Source: Camillea tinctor (Eukaryota > Ascomycota > Sordariomycetes > Xylariales > Xylariaceae). Taken from it: 64,000 bases of DNA. Of the stretch, positions 1 to 11,726 are shown in pieces; positions within the stretch are counted from its first letter, which is position 1; each line of letters opens with the position of its first letter. The stretch covers positions 1,012,229 to 1,076,228 of the forward strand of contig MU394053.1 of NCBI GenBank assembly GCA_022578605.1. The letters are read 5' to 3'. Under the pieces are notes generated by a model. The model did no database searches and was not told the origin of the DNA. It saw only the letters and a list, made by a program, of their open reading frames with translations. The position numbers were made by a program, and so were the translations under genes.

Positions 1-3000
1 AGATTAGAGGATTTGTTGCCTCTGACAGAAGCGGTCAAACATTACATTACATAGTACGGAGTACGTAGTGTGGTGTATAATGCCCAGGTCTCTAGCGAAT
101 TGCTTGCATTTCTTTTAGCATATCTAAACGGAGTATAGCACCCGCTCCACGCAACATACACCACATTCAGATCTACTGCTGGTTTTTACCCGGGCCTTAC
201 CCACCTACTGCACACTTATCTAGGCACATCGAATCCGCCTGTCGTGGTTGGTCACGGGCTATTCAAACGAATGTAACAGCTGCTTACGGGCTTGCAGCAT
301 GCAGAAGCGTGCAGCGGTGGCTACGGCTAGACCGGCCAGGTATATTACGCATGTAGATCACAAGCCCTAGGGGAAGGACTCATCACAATACTAACTGCAT
401 CCTCCTCATCTCGTTGCCTCAGTTGCGGCTGGATCGGACAGCTGGCAGCTCGAAATCCAATTGTTACCAAGTAGCTCGACTTGGGATGAACAAGGAAATC
501 TGGAGAGAAACAAAGAGTTGGAAGATACGTTTCAAACGAATGGCACTTCATCCCGCAATGGCATCGCTCTGTGCTCGTTTAAGCATTCCACAACCCGCGC
601 ACACGCCCCAGGACAGCCGCAGGGGAAAAGACAGCCAAGAACAGATGGTAACCCCAATCCAGAATCCCGAAGAGGAAAGCGGTCGTTCGGCTGCATAATT
701 TACAGGGTCTGGTAGGAGATGCCACTTATACGGGGTCAGGGGTTTTCAGGCACGAGTTCATAAAATAAATAAGGAATAAAAAAAAATATAAGCTCTTTTT
801 ATTTCTTTCTCTCCCTCCCCAGGGGGGGCTAACTAGTACACTAATAATCGTAGTCGGCCGAATGAACATCGAGTTCAGCGCCATGAACAAGCAGACAAGT
901 TACTTGTATAAGTGGATACCTTGATTCTTAACATTAATAAACTCGCTTCAACGGAATAGGCTTGGGGTCTCAGGTGTCGCTCATCGCAATAGATAAATAT
1001 GCATTCGGTTCATGAAACGGGATGGAACGTTGATAGCAGCACCGAAATCAGGACGGGTCGTATTGCCGGAAAAAGAAAAATTGGTAACAAGAAAAAAAAA
1101 CAAGACAAAGGAAAAAAAAAAAAAAAACAAGAGACATAACTACGCAATGTTTCCGGTCTACGGTAGGTTAAGGGCGTTTCTAGATCTAAGGGGGAAACAA
1201 AATAAAATAAAATTGAATTAAAAAAATGACGCCAGGCACCTTTGCAAGCACTTTACTTTACATATAACTTACCCGTACACGTGTAATGATTTATAGCTGT
1301 TGTCTTGTGTGGTGTACTTTCGATTCCCAAATCCTTTTCCCCCCTTGTTATGATGTTCAAGGCTAGGCTAAAGGATTATGCACATCCATCTCTACTATGT
1401 GCCTACAACTCATACCTATCCCCACAGATAATAGATCCCATGGTCCTTCCCATCCCGGCCGCTATTCCCAGGATACCCGCTATGAGGTATGTTACGGAGC
1501 AGGTACTGAATTTACTTATTCATCTCCATCTTGGTCTCTTTTTAGAAACATTAGCGAGTTGTAGGTTGTTCCTGTTGGGTCGGGCTTGGTCGGATGAGTG
1601 TACCTAATTCTCAATGGGGCCGGGTTGTGTGGTGTGGTGTAAGTGGTGTAAGTTTGTTTTCCCACTTCACGACAGTTTAATCGTGTAATCTACCTAGACT
1701 TATTAGGGTTGTTGTTTTTTCAATGTTGACACGAGGGTCGAGAGTACAGATATAAGTAGTTAAATATATGTCTGTAAGTATGTATGTATGTAAGCGTAGC
1801 AGTAGCAGTAGAAGTAGGAACAACAACACCAGCAGGAACAGCAAATTTATGATTATTACGGTTACTTATCTCTCTTAAGGTATGATAATAACAACAATAT
1901 TGATTCCTATTAGCGAAGTTCTATCACTTAATAATTGTTGCTACTATTACCATATGAGATACATATTTACCTAAGCTTTGAAACATTTCCAGTGAAAATG
2001 AGGAAACTGGGTTGACAATGATAAAACCAAAAAGCCTCAATTAATAAAAAATCAGGGGCGAACACCAGTAAAGCACCATCACCATCACCATCAACAGCCC
2101 TACGAGTATGTCATACCTAGAAAGGTTATTAAGGGAGGTTTGATCATGATATAGGTACCTTGTAAGCTTTCTTTTTTTTTGTCTTGCTTGCCTCTTGTTG
2201 TTGTTGTTTTTCTGGGTCCCTGTTTTTCTCTCGCTCACTCACTCACTTTCTTGGTCTCTCTTTTCTCTTCTTTTTCTCTTTTTCTCTTCTCTCTTTTTTC
2301 GCTGTTTGTCCGTATACAGACTAGTTCCAAATTCATAGACCTTGCAGGCGCTGCAGGTCTTGCTGCGCAGGGCCTAACTGAGGAACTGCAAATGCAAGGA
2401 CCCCCTGCACCCCTGTCCTTTCAATGTCCCGCCAAATCCACTCTTGTCACCTGCTGAAGACAGAGGAGAGCGAGATCTTATTACCTACAACTCTACGTAC
2501 TTTACCTCTAATGTTGCCCGCACAGACCATCGCAATAGCGCACCGGCAAAGCCTCTAGTGTGGCTTTTTCGTCCGAAATCCACCTTTTTAACCCAGGGCC
2601 ACTAGTCAATCCAAGTCTCGCCCGCTCTAACTCAGGTTAATCAACCTAATCTGCCTACCAATCTTCTCCATCTTGTCTTTCTCTTCTTTCTCTCTCTCTT
2701 TTCCCTCCTCCTCTCCTTCATCTTCGAATTCCTCGAAACAACACTCCAAAAAGTGCTGGCTCAATTCCAGTAGCAGGTCTATTTTTTCGTTTAGATTTGC
2801 ACTGGTCTTGGCCGTCCGCTCCTTTTTTTTTTCTTTCTTCAATTTTCCATTTTCCCTTTTCTTTTCTTCACCTTGTTCCAGTATCTGTTTTGGCTTTTGG
2901 GGAGGAGACATTGTCTGTCTGTTAACCCGTCTGTCCACCAGGAAACAGTTACAAGATTCCAGTAACCAAAAACCTATCCTATCTATTACCTATTGATCTC

Positions 3001-3392
3001 ATCATACTACACACCATACTACCACTTACTATCTTCTGAACCACGACCACTCATCTAAATTTATTCCTCGCCATTTACGATCACGAGGTATGGTCGTGAC
3101 CTTCGCGATTCAGTAGCTTATTTATTCTTGATTTTCTTCTTTCTTTTATCGCACCAGGTAGTCTAGTCGTATCGACTAACGGGGAACAAGATCTCCCTCC
3201 TCACCAACCAATTATTTGGACTCTTGTGACATACACACGAATTAGTCTACAACTTCAAACCGACCACCACTTCACCAGTTCCGAGTCCTTGCGCATCCCG
3301 ATTACCGCCTCTTCTCGAGCGATACCTTATGATACTCATTTGCATTTAGTTTCAATTAGGTTTTTGTGCCGGGGCGCGGCTTGGGAGGAAAT
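1..3392. other. Intergenic, no gene supported
   Basis: Open frames here are short, lack codon-like composition and overlap on both strands. The region is AT-rich with A-tracts (around 1090-1130) and T/C-rich tracts (2170-2300, 2660-2720, 2820-2870). The last 300-400 bases before the Ser/Pro-rich gene look like a fungal promoter and leader. A GTATGG donor-like site near 3088 and a TTAG acceptor-like site at 3357-3360 could mark a 5'-UTR intron, but this is a guess. Confidence 0.6.
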
Positions 3393-6287
3393 ATGGCCAC
3401 TGTATACGCTGCCAATCGCCCTATCGAAACAATGGCGGTTGGAAACATGAATGAAGCTACCGCACACCAGCTTCCGATACCTGCGCGGTTAGATGATACA
3501 ATGATCGCACAACCAGTTTCTACCGATCTCCCACCATCGCCTCGCATCAATCTTCCTCCTCCGCCGAATCCACCTTTTGTTTTTCCCTCACGGCCTGCTT
3601 CAACTGAACTTTCGCCTTTCCTTCCTAGAAACACCGGTCGACGGCCTGTATCTGCCATAGAGTTGCAGGGCTCGCGATTCGGCTTCGACAATGGTCTTTC
3701 AGATCAGCCGCGGCATTCGCCTGCGCTTCCCGACTTCAGCTTCAACCCGGGTGCCACACTCAGTCCCGAATCTGCTGGCCGCAGTACGAGATCACCATCT
3801 GTTCCGGATCTGTCGTTGCTGAGTCCTCCCGTCTCACCGCATTCGCCGAAAGGAATGCCTGGCCATATGGGCCACCGACGGGGTGGAAGCGAGTTTGTAG
3901 GTGGCAAGCTCAGGTCAGGTGGGAGCATCACTGTGATGAATACATCCCCAATTAAATCCGGGGATAGTCTGGCCCCGTCGCCAACTCTTGCACCTGTACC
4001 CACACCTGGTCACCCCAGAAGAGGCCATGCTCACAGGCGTTCTGGTGCAATTTCGAGTCATGATCTCTCCATGATACTTCAGCCCAAGAGCCCCAGTCCC
4101 TCTCAAGGAACCAGTACGCCTAACACTCCCGCCGATACCGATGAGAAGCCCCCGGCTTCTCCAGGACTGAAGCCTGATATCCCCATTCCACCGCCGAAGG
4201 AGGACCCGGAACCCGAACCCGTGGTGGAAAAGGTCCAGGAAGCAACTAGTGTGCCTTCACCAGAACCCAGTCCAAAGCCCGTCACGCGTGCACGAGTTGG
4301 GTTTTCGGATACACTTGAGTTTATTCCTCGGCCTCTTTCGCTGGTGTCCACCGATACATCCAGCACTGTCCGCCCTGGACATTCCGTGTCAGGGAGCATA
4401 TCATCTATCATATCCGGAACCAATTCGACATTCGCAGATCGCGATTCCCTGCACCAATTTGGGTCCCCTATGTCTCCTGTGTCGAGCGCTAAGAGCGGTT
4501 CTCGTCCCAGTACAGCAGGTGCTATTCTTGACCGCACTCCGAGCCTCCACACGGTGGTTGAAGATCCAGCGTCACCTCGTAGGCGCAATTCTATTCCTCT
4601 ATTGAGTGAACTATCGCAGGAGACACCTTCTCTAGCCACACCCAGCCCGTCTCGAACTCCCAAGAGATGGTCGTTCTTCGGTCTTGACCCATTCGCCAGT
4701 TCCGGATCACCGACAAGATCACGCCCTGTTAGCCCTGGTTCATCTGATATTCCGCCCAAACAGATGGACCCTCCTGTTTCACCAAGATGCGGTCCGAGCT
4801 CAGGTGACGATAGAGCGGCATTTGATCCAGAGAAGTCTGTGACTGGAAAAAAGAAGAAGCAAAAGAAGGTCAAGACTTGGGCTGGTTCAATTCTAACGCG
4901 CAAGTCCAAATCACGATCTCATAAACCTAAGGGACGCCGCCGGTCAGCTACGCCACCCCTGCATCGCACGATCAGGGATGAAGTAGATGACGATCCTATA
5001 GAATCAAGTTACGCATTCACAGTACCGCCGGTACCGATAATCATCGATACTACTTATCCTTCTTCCGACTCCGAAATTTCCAGGCCGCGCCGGATTCCCG
5101 ATGATGACGAGGACGCAACTTATCCTATGATTGATCTCGACGCAGCTCTAGGTCCTTTCAATACCCCCTCATCTCGTGACCCTAAGTGGGATGAAGCACA
5201 GAAAGCAGGGTCTACCCCCAAGCGTCAGCTTCACAGTGCTGCCGGCTTGAGAGGCTTCAGCGGCCCTGGAATGCATTATCATCGCCGGGCCGAGAGCGCA
5301 CCTGAGATGCCTCCCTTCGAGGCAGCCAGGTTTGGCATCCACCGATTCGGTAGCTCTTCCACTATGGCAGATGTCTTTGAGGAGGACGAAGAAGACGACG
5401 AAGATCGTGACACAACTAACGCATCTGACGAGTCTGCAAATGAGACAGACGGTGTTTCGGATATTGACGATACTGCCTCGACGCCAACACAAGAGCGCGA
5501 CCAATACTCAACGAGCTCACTGCCAGATGCTCAGGTTCCTGCCCCGGTTGACCGTAAAGGCAGCGGCTCCAGCCTAGAAATTCCACTTACTGGCCCCAGG
5601 ATGAGAACGGATGCTTCGTCCATTAGTCTACACGAAGATGTTATTGAAGAAGAAGGTATCAACTATAACCGCCCAAGGAGTGAGATCGTGTTCCCAGCTA
5701 GCTCCGATGGATCTAGTTCGGCAGCACCATCACCGCGCAGGATTCCTGGCAATAGAGACCTCGGCCCAACCGATTCAATCGTGCTACCAGTACCTCAGAT
5801 GACGCCTGCCAGTCCATTCTCAACAGCTTATTCTTCTTCGTTTCCATCGCCACGCTCGCCAGTTTCCTATGATGCACGCCGGATCTCTACCGCTGCATCA
5901 TCTATTGCGGATGAGAACAACTTCCATTCTTTACTGATGGGAGAGCCAGGGCCCGAAGTTGTGCGCATCTCTGTTGAGGTTCCTTCGTTGACTAGTAGCA
6001 ACTCTACTATGACGCGAGAGAGTGCATCAGCTCATGGTGTCCGGCCTAGGAACATGCCATTCCATGAACAACGACCGGCCTCTTTTACCTCAACTGCGTT
6101 TGGCCGTCGAAGATCCAGCTTAGCTAGTCTCAGCCGATTGATTAGTAGTGCCCACGGAGAACGGAGCAAGCTGAGCGTGGAGGTCCCCTGTGACGATGAA
6201 CCAGAGAAGAAGCAAAAGAGTAGCAAGGGGCGTCGGCTCAGTAAAATGATTCAGTTTTGGAGGCCAAAATCATCTTCCGGGGCTTAA
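3393..6287 (+). CDS. Large Ser/Pro-rich intrinsically disordered protein
   Basis: This single-exon gene encodes 964 residues. I chose the ATG at 3393; the open frame extends 27 bases upstream only to a GTG. I recognise no catalytic domain. The protein is dominated by Ser, Pro and Thr with many SP/TP dipeptides. A Lys/Arg-rich segment at about residues 486-530 could serve as a nuclear signal or membrane contact, and an acidic stretch lies at about 660-697. The C-terminus is basic and ends in RRLSKMIQFWRPK plus a short tail. Several RRxS sites (RRNS, RRRS, RRSS, RRLS) fit the PKA consensus. Relatives in other Pezizomycotina are often named cell wall proline rich protein, but no signal peptide or GPI tail is visible, so I would not place it in the wall. 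It is more likely an intracellular phosphoregulated scaffold; this is inference. Confidence 0.85.
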   Translation: MATVYAANRPIETMAVGNMNEATAHQLPIPARLDDTMIAQPVSTDLPPSPRINLPPPPNPPFVFPSRPASTELSPFLPRNTGRRPVSAIELQGSRFGFDNGLSDQPRHSPALPDFSFNPGATLSPESAGRSTRSPSVPDLSLLSPPVSPHSPKGMPGHMGHRRGGSEFVGGKLRSGGSITVMNTSPIKSGDSLAPSPTLAPVPTPGHPRRGHAHRRSGAISSHDLSMILQPKSPSPSQGTSTPNTPADTDEKPPASPGLKPDIPIPPPKEDPEPEPVVEKVQEATSVPSPEPSPKPVTRARVGFSDTLEFIPRPLSLVSTDTSSTVRPGHSVSGSISSIISGTNSTFADRDSLHQFGSPMSPVSSAKSGSRPSTAGAILDRTPSLHTVVEDPASPRRRNSIPLLSELSQETPSLATPSPSRTPKRWSFFGLDPFASSGSPTRSRPVSPGSSDIPPKQMDPPVSPRCGPSSGDDRAAFDPEKSVTGKKKKQKKVKTWAGSILTRKSKSRSHKPKGRRRSATPPLHRTIRDEVDDDPIESSYAFTVPPVPIIIDTTYPSSDSEISRPRRIPDDDEDATYPMIDLDAALGPFNTPSSRDPKWDEAQKAGSTPKRQLHSAAGLRGFSGPGMHYHRRAESAPEMPPFEAARFGIHRFGSSSTMADVFEEDEEDDEDRDTTNASDESANETDGVSDIDDTASTPTQERDQYSTSSLPDAQVPAPVDRKGSGSSLEIPLTGPRMRTDASSISLHEDVIEEEGINYNRPRSEIVFPASSDGSSSAAPSPRRIPGNRDLGPTDSIVLPVPQMTPASPFSTAYSSSFPSPRSPVSYDARRISTAASSIADENNFHSLLMGEPGPEVVRISVEVPSLTSSNSTMTRESASAHGVRPRNMPFHEQRPASFTSTAFGRRRSSLASLSRLISSAHGERSKLSVEVPCDDEPEKKQKSSKGRRLSKMIQFWRPKSSSGA

Positions 6288-6902
6288 ACTGCTTAGAGCT
6301 TTCGTTCTGGCCAAGTTCTTGCATTTGGTGACCAAATCTACTGGCCCTCCGGCACAAAGGGTAAAAGCCGATTGGTCTTACCTCCTACATAGTCCGTCTA
6401 TAGTATTGACGGATTCGACGAAGTTCATGTATTCAACGCATTTCCCTATCTCGTACGATACTAAGTTCGCAAACCTTGTTGGCTGTCTCTCGATAGTTGG
6501 TACCGCAAGATCTGACGATACTTTATTCACCAAACACATTCCATAGTACAACATCCCAGACGTGTCATGGTCTCGGGGCTTTCCATTTCGTTGTGAATGT
6601 GGATTGGTTTTTTATGACAGCATGACCACACTGGGAATATTTCCGATCATATGGTCATTTCATTTCCCAGGCTATCACTTTGACTTTACTTTTTCATTGC
6701 TTTTATTCGGAAGGGGGGGAGGTGGGAGGGGGGAGAAATGTATGGCCATGTAGGTTGGGCTCTTATCCCACCATCGGACGGTCAATGACTTTTTTTTTTA
6801 ACTTCTCGCACATGGACGTGCGGGAGAGATGACGCAAAGAAAGGGAAGGGGGGCATGGAGGCAAGGAGTGAAGGAGGAGAAAAGCCCGGTTGTACGGATG
6901 TC

Positions 6903-6925
6903 GGGGGGGGGGGGGGGGGGGGGGG
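6903..6925 (+). repeat. Poly-G tract (23 Gs)
   Basis: An uninterrupted run of 23 Gs followed directly by A-rich sequence. It lies about 100 bases before the assembly gap. Confidence 0.9.
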
Positions 6926-7027
6926 AAAAATAAAATTGGGGCGCCAAAAAAACATTTTCCAAATTATTGAAATTAAGTAAAAAGAAAAACAAACAACAAA
7001 AAAACACGGGAAGCCAGGGCAAATTAA

Positions 7028-7037
7028 NNNNNNNNNN
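7028..7037. other. Assembly gap (10 Ns)
   Basis: Ten Ns separate AT-rich sequence on the left from a run of 57 Cs (7039-7095) on the right. The C run at the very edge of the right-hand sequence may be a sequencing artefact, so real sequence may be missing and the true distance is unknown. Confidence 0.95.
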
Positions 7038-7038
7038 G

Positions 7039-7095
<57 letters not shown>
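7039..7095 (+). repeat. Poly-C tract (57 Cs) abutting the gap
   Basis: An unbroken C run that begins one base after the Ns. Read towards the gap on the minus strand it is a 57-G run at a contig end. Confidence 0.9.
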
Positions 7096-7097
<2 letters not shown>

Positions 7098-8457
7098 AAG
7101 AATGGAGCGTCAAATACACATGTTCCTAATTCTTCTAAGGAAGTCAAGCTTCAATCACAGCTCAATCACAGCTGGGAAGCCAGCTGAACTTGCAACTGTC
7201 ACTTTTATACCACTATGAAATTTGGTGGTCATAGCACATAATAAACGCTATAGCATAATATCTTGTAACATACGCACACCACGTATTCCGTACTTGATGA
7301 TTATATGTGACCGATAAGACATCAACCGTGAATGGAATACCTACCCATTATATTATAGCCACAGTATTAAGTACATACAGTAGGTTAGTACAGTACTATG
7401 AATACGCGGAACACCTGCGTAGGCTTAAGGCTAAGGTCTGGCTAAAAGCGGCATTGAATCCTAGGTTTCAGTAGATGAGCAACTTTTTTTCTATAGTAGT
7501 ACTAATGTGATATGCCAAGTTATTACTGAAGATCTCTGTATGCTTGTGTTTCCCTGTATTTATGCCTCCTTGGATCTTTTAATATCTAATGCATCTAGAA
7601 GCTGTAGATACTACGCTACATGCAGTTGGGGTTTGATTGCATACTCCCTCGAATAGTGTTGTAAGTGTATTACACGAAATGCACCTTGAGCCTGTTTAAA
7701 ACATGTGTTTTTCTTTTTGTTCCTTCTCATGATTTGATATCTGGATTTACCTACTGCCCATTCGATTGACCGAGGGTAGAAAGAGGGGAAAAGGGAGAGC
7801 AGGATTGTTGGCTTAGCTTTGGTGTATAGGCAAGTGCTAGCGATGGTATATAGTAGTTATAGATGGAATTACTATGCAACAATATGTATCTAACCAGATG
7901 ATAGGTAGTGTTCGCTTGACACTTCGGCTCCACGGGCACACGAGCTGGCGGCAGCTGCCGCGATTTGACAAAGCTACTGGCAAGCCGAGGAGATTACTAA
8001 CAGGGCATTTTTAGTGTTGAACGTCGTTCAGCCATTCAATTGAATTCCCGCCCATCCACTACCATCCACTACCATCCATTATCATCCACCATCGCTAACG
8101 CATCTATCGCATCTCATCTCCCTTCCTTTCCTTTTCCCTCCCTCAAACCTCTCTCACTTTCACTCTCATCCTCTCATTTTCATACTCTCTTTCCCACTGC
8201 CGCTCCCACTTTCCAATTTATCTTTGTTTTCATTTCTACATTCCATTCGTCTCAATTTTGACTTACGTGTTTAATCCCACCTTTTTTTGATAAAGAGGAC
8301 CAACAAGAGAACCCGACACGCTGGGGGAGGAGAAAACCATAACGTACAAGACTTACGTACAATACTACGATTCTGTATATTTTATTCCTTTTTTCTTCTT
8401 CTTTTCTCTCTCTTAAGCAAAAAAACATATTCTCCACAAAAAGTACCGCTTTCATAA

Positions 8458-9460
8458 ATGTCGAGATCATCCGCGTCCTCATCGACCAACGCGACAAAGC
8501 GCTTGTTGCGCGAGCTCGCCGTCTGGGAGAAGGAAGCTCCGTCCGAGACTGGCATCGAGCGCCTCGGCCCCGTCAACGAGGAGGAACTGTTTCACTGGGA
8601 GGCCGTCATTAATGGTCGGGGCATCGGACAAGGTTATGATGGTTCGTGATTTTGTTTTGTTCTTTCACTTTTCATAGCTTTTCATACTTCAACTCAACTA
8701 TATACACATCCTTACCTATCCCGATCCCCAGTCTCTCTCTTCCCCCCTTCCGTTTTTCGTTAGTTCACTATCCTTCCCCTGTTTGTCGTTGTCGCCTCCG
8801 GCATCGTCATCGTACAGCTACATAAACATCCCTCCCCATGCATCGAATTCCCGTCCTAGAGCAAGCCACGTATCGTATCGCACCCCAAGAAACCCCACTA
8901 CCTCACACATACAACATATATATAATACGTAAACAAAACTATCGCTGTTATGTTCCCCCTTTCCCTCTTTTTGACTTCCCACTTCTTTTTTCCCCAGGAG
9001 AGGATAGAGAGAGGGATGTGTAATATGTAGAAACATAAAACCCAAATCGGAAGCGAGCTAGCCATATATCCCCCTTTCCCCCCTCTCTAACCAAAAAAAC
9101 CCTGTGCTGACCAATTTTTCCCTTTTTTTTCATGCAGAAGGTCGCTGGCTCTTAAGCATCGACATACCGTCGGCGTACCCGCTGCAGCCGCCGCGGATCG
9201 CGTTCCGCACGCCGGTGGTGCACGCCAACGTGGCGCTGCAGTCGGGCGAGATCTGCCTCGACCTGCTCAAGGACGCCTGGACGCCGGCCTACAGCGTGCT
9301 CGAGTGCGTGCGCGCCGTGCGCATGCTGCTCGGCTGCCCCGAGACCGACAGCCCCCTCAACGTCGACGTCGCCGCCCTCCTGCGCAGCGGCGACGCCTAC
9401 GGCGCCCGCCGCCTCGTCGAGTTCTGGTGCCGTGAGGAGGGCCGCTACGAGGGTAGCTAA
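8458..9460 (+). CDS. PEX4: Ubiquitin-conjugating enzyme E2, PEX4 type (peroxisomal)
   Basis: Exons 8458-8641 and 9138-9460 encode 168 residues. The 496-bp intron is long for this window and has a GTTCGT donor and a TGCAG acceptor; joining gives GYDEGRWLLSIDIPSAYP, the expected E2 beta-sheet region. The fold runs from an N-terminal helix (KRLLRELAVWEKEAP) to the active-site loop GEICLDLLKDAWTPAY, with the catalytic Cys at residue 101, and on to DSPLNVDVAALLRSGD, which is the part most like Pex4/Ubc10. Pex4 is anchored by Pex22 at the peroxisome and mono-ubiquitinates Pex5 for recycling (established for the family). The usual HPN motif nine residues before the Cys reads HAN (residues 90-92). 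Exon 2 is very GC-rich. Another E2 class is possible, but the C-terminal half favours Pex4. Confidence 0.85.
8642..9137 (+). other. Long intron of the PEX4-type gene
   Basis: The 496-bp intron is AT/pyrimidine-rich with donor GTTCGT. Possible branch points are CTAAC near 9086 and CTGAC near 9105. The exon phase (1) and the E2 alignment fix both ends. I see no convincing extra exon inside. Confidence 0.75.
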
Positions 9461-11726
9461 TGGATATGCTAATAATTAGGGGAACGATGATGGGGGAGGG
9501 GAGGAAACGAGCGCGCCGAATACGTTATATGTCAAGACACGCAAAACACGGCATACGAGGAAAGAGATGGGTAAAAACGAAAAGGTTTTCGATATGGCTT
9601 TTCTTTTCCTTTTTTTTCCCGAAACGTGGTTTTGATATTCCAACCAGAAAGTGGAAGTAAGAGCAAGCAGTACGTGGGGATTTTGGTCCCTTTTTTCTTT
9701 TTTCCTCCTGGCCAAACCCTTTTTTTTTCTCTGAAAAGGAAAGGAGGGGGGGGGGGGGGACACGTTGTTTTACGAGGAATCGCTTTCTCAGTGTATTTTT
9801 TGATTATTATATTTTGCTTATCTTCCTCTTTTTCTTTTTCAAAATATCTGTCACATTTATATACTCTATGTAACTTTATCAGATTTTATCTACTTAGCTC
9901 TACTAGGAGGGAAGAGAAGGGCGAGTATATGTTATGTTATGGACGGATGGATGGATGTAACCGTAAGTTGATACACCTAGGTAGCTAGGGGAGAGGATGA
10001 GAGAAGGAAAGGGAGGAAGGATAAGGGGGTTGAATAGCAGCAAAATACTGAAGGACTGAAATCAAATGAAATCATTATATATACCTTATCTCACATACCT
10101 GAGTTGTTGATATTTTTTATCTCTCCTAGACTTTTTTGGTTTTGACCGGTAAAGTGACCGGATGAAACGTATATGATCAAGTAAGAAATGGGAAAGACTA
10201 AGCGGGGGGTGATTTCGAGATAGCCTTGGGATGAAGTAACGTTATCAGTAATTAACTTAAGCTATATTGGTATTCCGCTACCTCGTGTCTACATAAGTAC
10301 TCCTTACAATGGATGATAATTCAAATAAACGGGGGCGTGTGGTAGGGTAGGAAAGTCCGAAGGATGTAGAGAGGTGAGGTAGGTCTGTCTATTCTTATTC
10401 TCACCCGCTCATCCTCCCCTGGTTTGCGTCCGGGTTCTCTTTTTCATTTCCTGTGGAAGTACATCATCTTATATATATATAGATTATTAGTCTTACACAA
10501 AACGACGACATGCCTGGGAATATATACTATATGTATTAATATTCGTAGTATGTGAGGACATCGAGGGAAGGGGGGCTAAGTTCTTCGGTGTTGGGCATTC
10601 CTTTCTACAGCTTAAGGATGTAGGTTATATGCATATTAATACGACCGAGCAATAAATCTTCGAGCTAGAGAGCCTTCAAAGTCACAATTTAGTTTTGCCT
10701 CCGGTTTGGAACTATACATACGACCTCTGTCAGTCAGGTCATGTAAGAGTATGTATGAATGATCATGTAGTCTACGTACCATGCAATTCACAACTTGTCT
10801 CTTTACATAAAAGCATGTCTATATACATATAACCTGCACGCCTCTTATGACCCCACATCCCATAAGCCTGCTTGGGAGGTCTACATATTTTGATTCATAT
10901 TGCAAGTCTATACTAACGCGAGCCCATATGAAACTAGTATTCAGCACAAGTCTCTTGCCTAAAATGAAAGATAGGAAGGGGGCACCTCAAATGCCAGCTT
11001 ATTCGATCTACATATATAGGGACACCTTAGCTATTTCATATCTGTAGGTAGGCTCCCAAGGTAAATGACAAGAGTTTGCCAACCTCACCCTCCTTTTTCT
11101 TTTTTTAACACTCTTCATACTATATCTCCCAGCAATGGTGCCCACGCGAACCCATCCTATCTATTCTCTTTGGAGGCGGCTAATCTTGTAGTGCACTGCT
11201 ACTGTTCCTAATAGCTCTCTTGACCACATGTGTCTGAGGAGTACTGGGGAGCTTTAGATGGAGCTGCCGTAGCGATGTAATAAGCTTTAATGGTCCTTTT
11301 CAATACGTTTGGTCTCTTTCACGTTTGGTGGTAAATATGTTTTACAAGTGGTAAAAAACAAAAACAAAGGTATCCCATGAAACCCCCTTCTGACACTGAC
11401 AGTTCGCCCTCTTCTCCTTTTAGTCTCTTTACCGTGGCCAGCCCTTGTCCAGGAATCTCCCTTGAGAAATCTTAATTCATTTTCCTTTTTCATCTTACTC
11501 CATAATCATAATTGTCACCACACATGCGCGTATAGTCAGACACAACACAGAAGTGACAGTAATAGTAGCTGGAACTCCTTGTCTTTCGAGAGTAGAGGGA
11601 GAGAGACAAGTAGAAAAAAAATACATTCAATCCGAGACTTCGTAACGGAAACAATACAAGATTACAAAATGTTCTTCTTTCATGATGTAACATTGCCCAG
11701 GCTTTTTTCTTCATTCCTTTTCTTTT
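9461..11726. other. Intergenic, no gene supported
   Basis: This is the shared 3' region of the convergent PEX4-type and ANP1-type genes. It contains a 14-G run (9746-9759), T-rich tracts and several TAGGTA-type hexamers. No frame has coding character. Confidence 0.6.

Larger units (their letters stand above)
6288..8457. other. Intergenic with homopolymer tracts and an assembly gap
   Basis: This stretch holds a run of 23 Gs (6903-6925), 10 Ns (7028-7037) and a run of 57 Cs (7039-7095). The rest is AT-rich and non-coding. From about 8040 to 8450 it becomes strongly pyrimidine-rich, as expected for the promoter and leader of the PEX4-type gene. Frames across the homopolymers translate only to poly-Gly or poly-Pro. 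Confidence 0.7.

Noticed and set aside
3366..3392. Nine-codon N-terminal extension of the Ser/Pro-rich protein
   Set aside because: It would start with GTG; the ATG at 3393 is preferred.
4103..4909. 268-codon minus-strand frame within the Ser/Pro-rich gene
   Set aside because: It is a shadow of a biased coding strand, with Gly/Ser/Val composition and no pattern.
6782..7218. Poly-Gly and poly-Pro frames around the gap
   Set aside because: They translate only homopolymer tracts and Ns.
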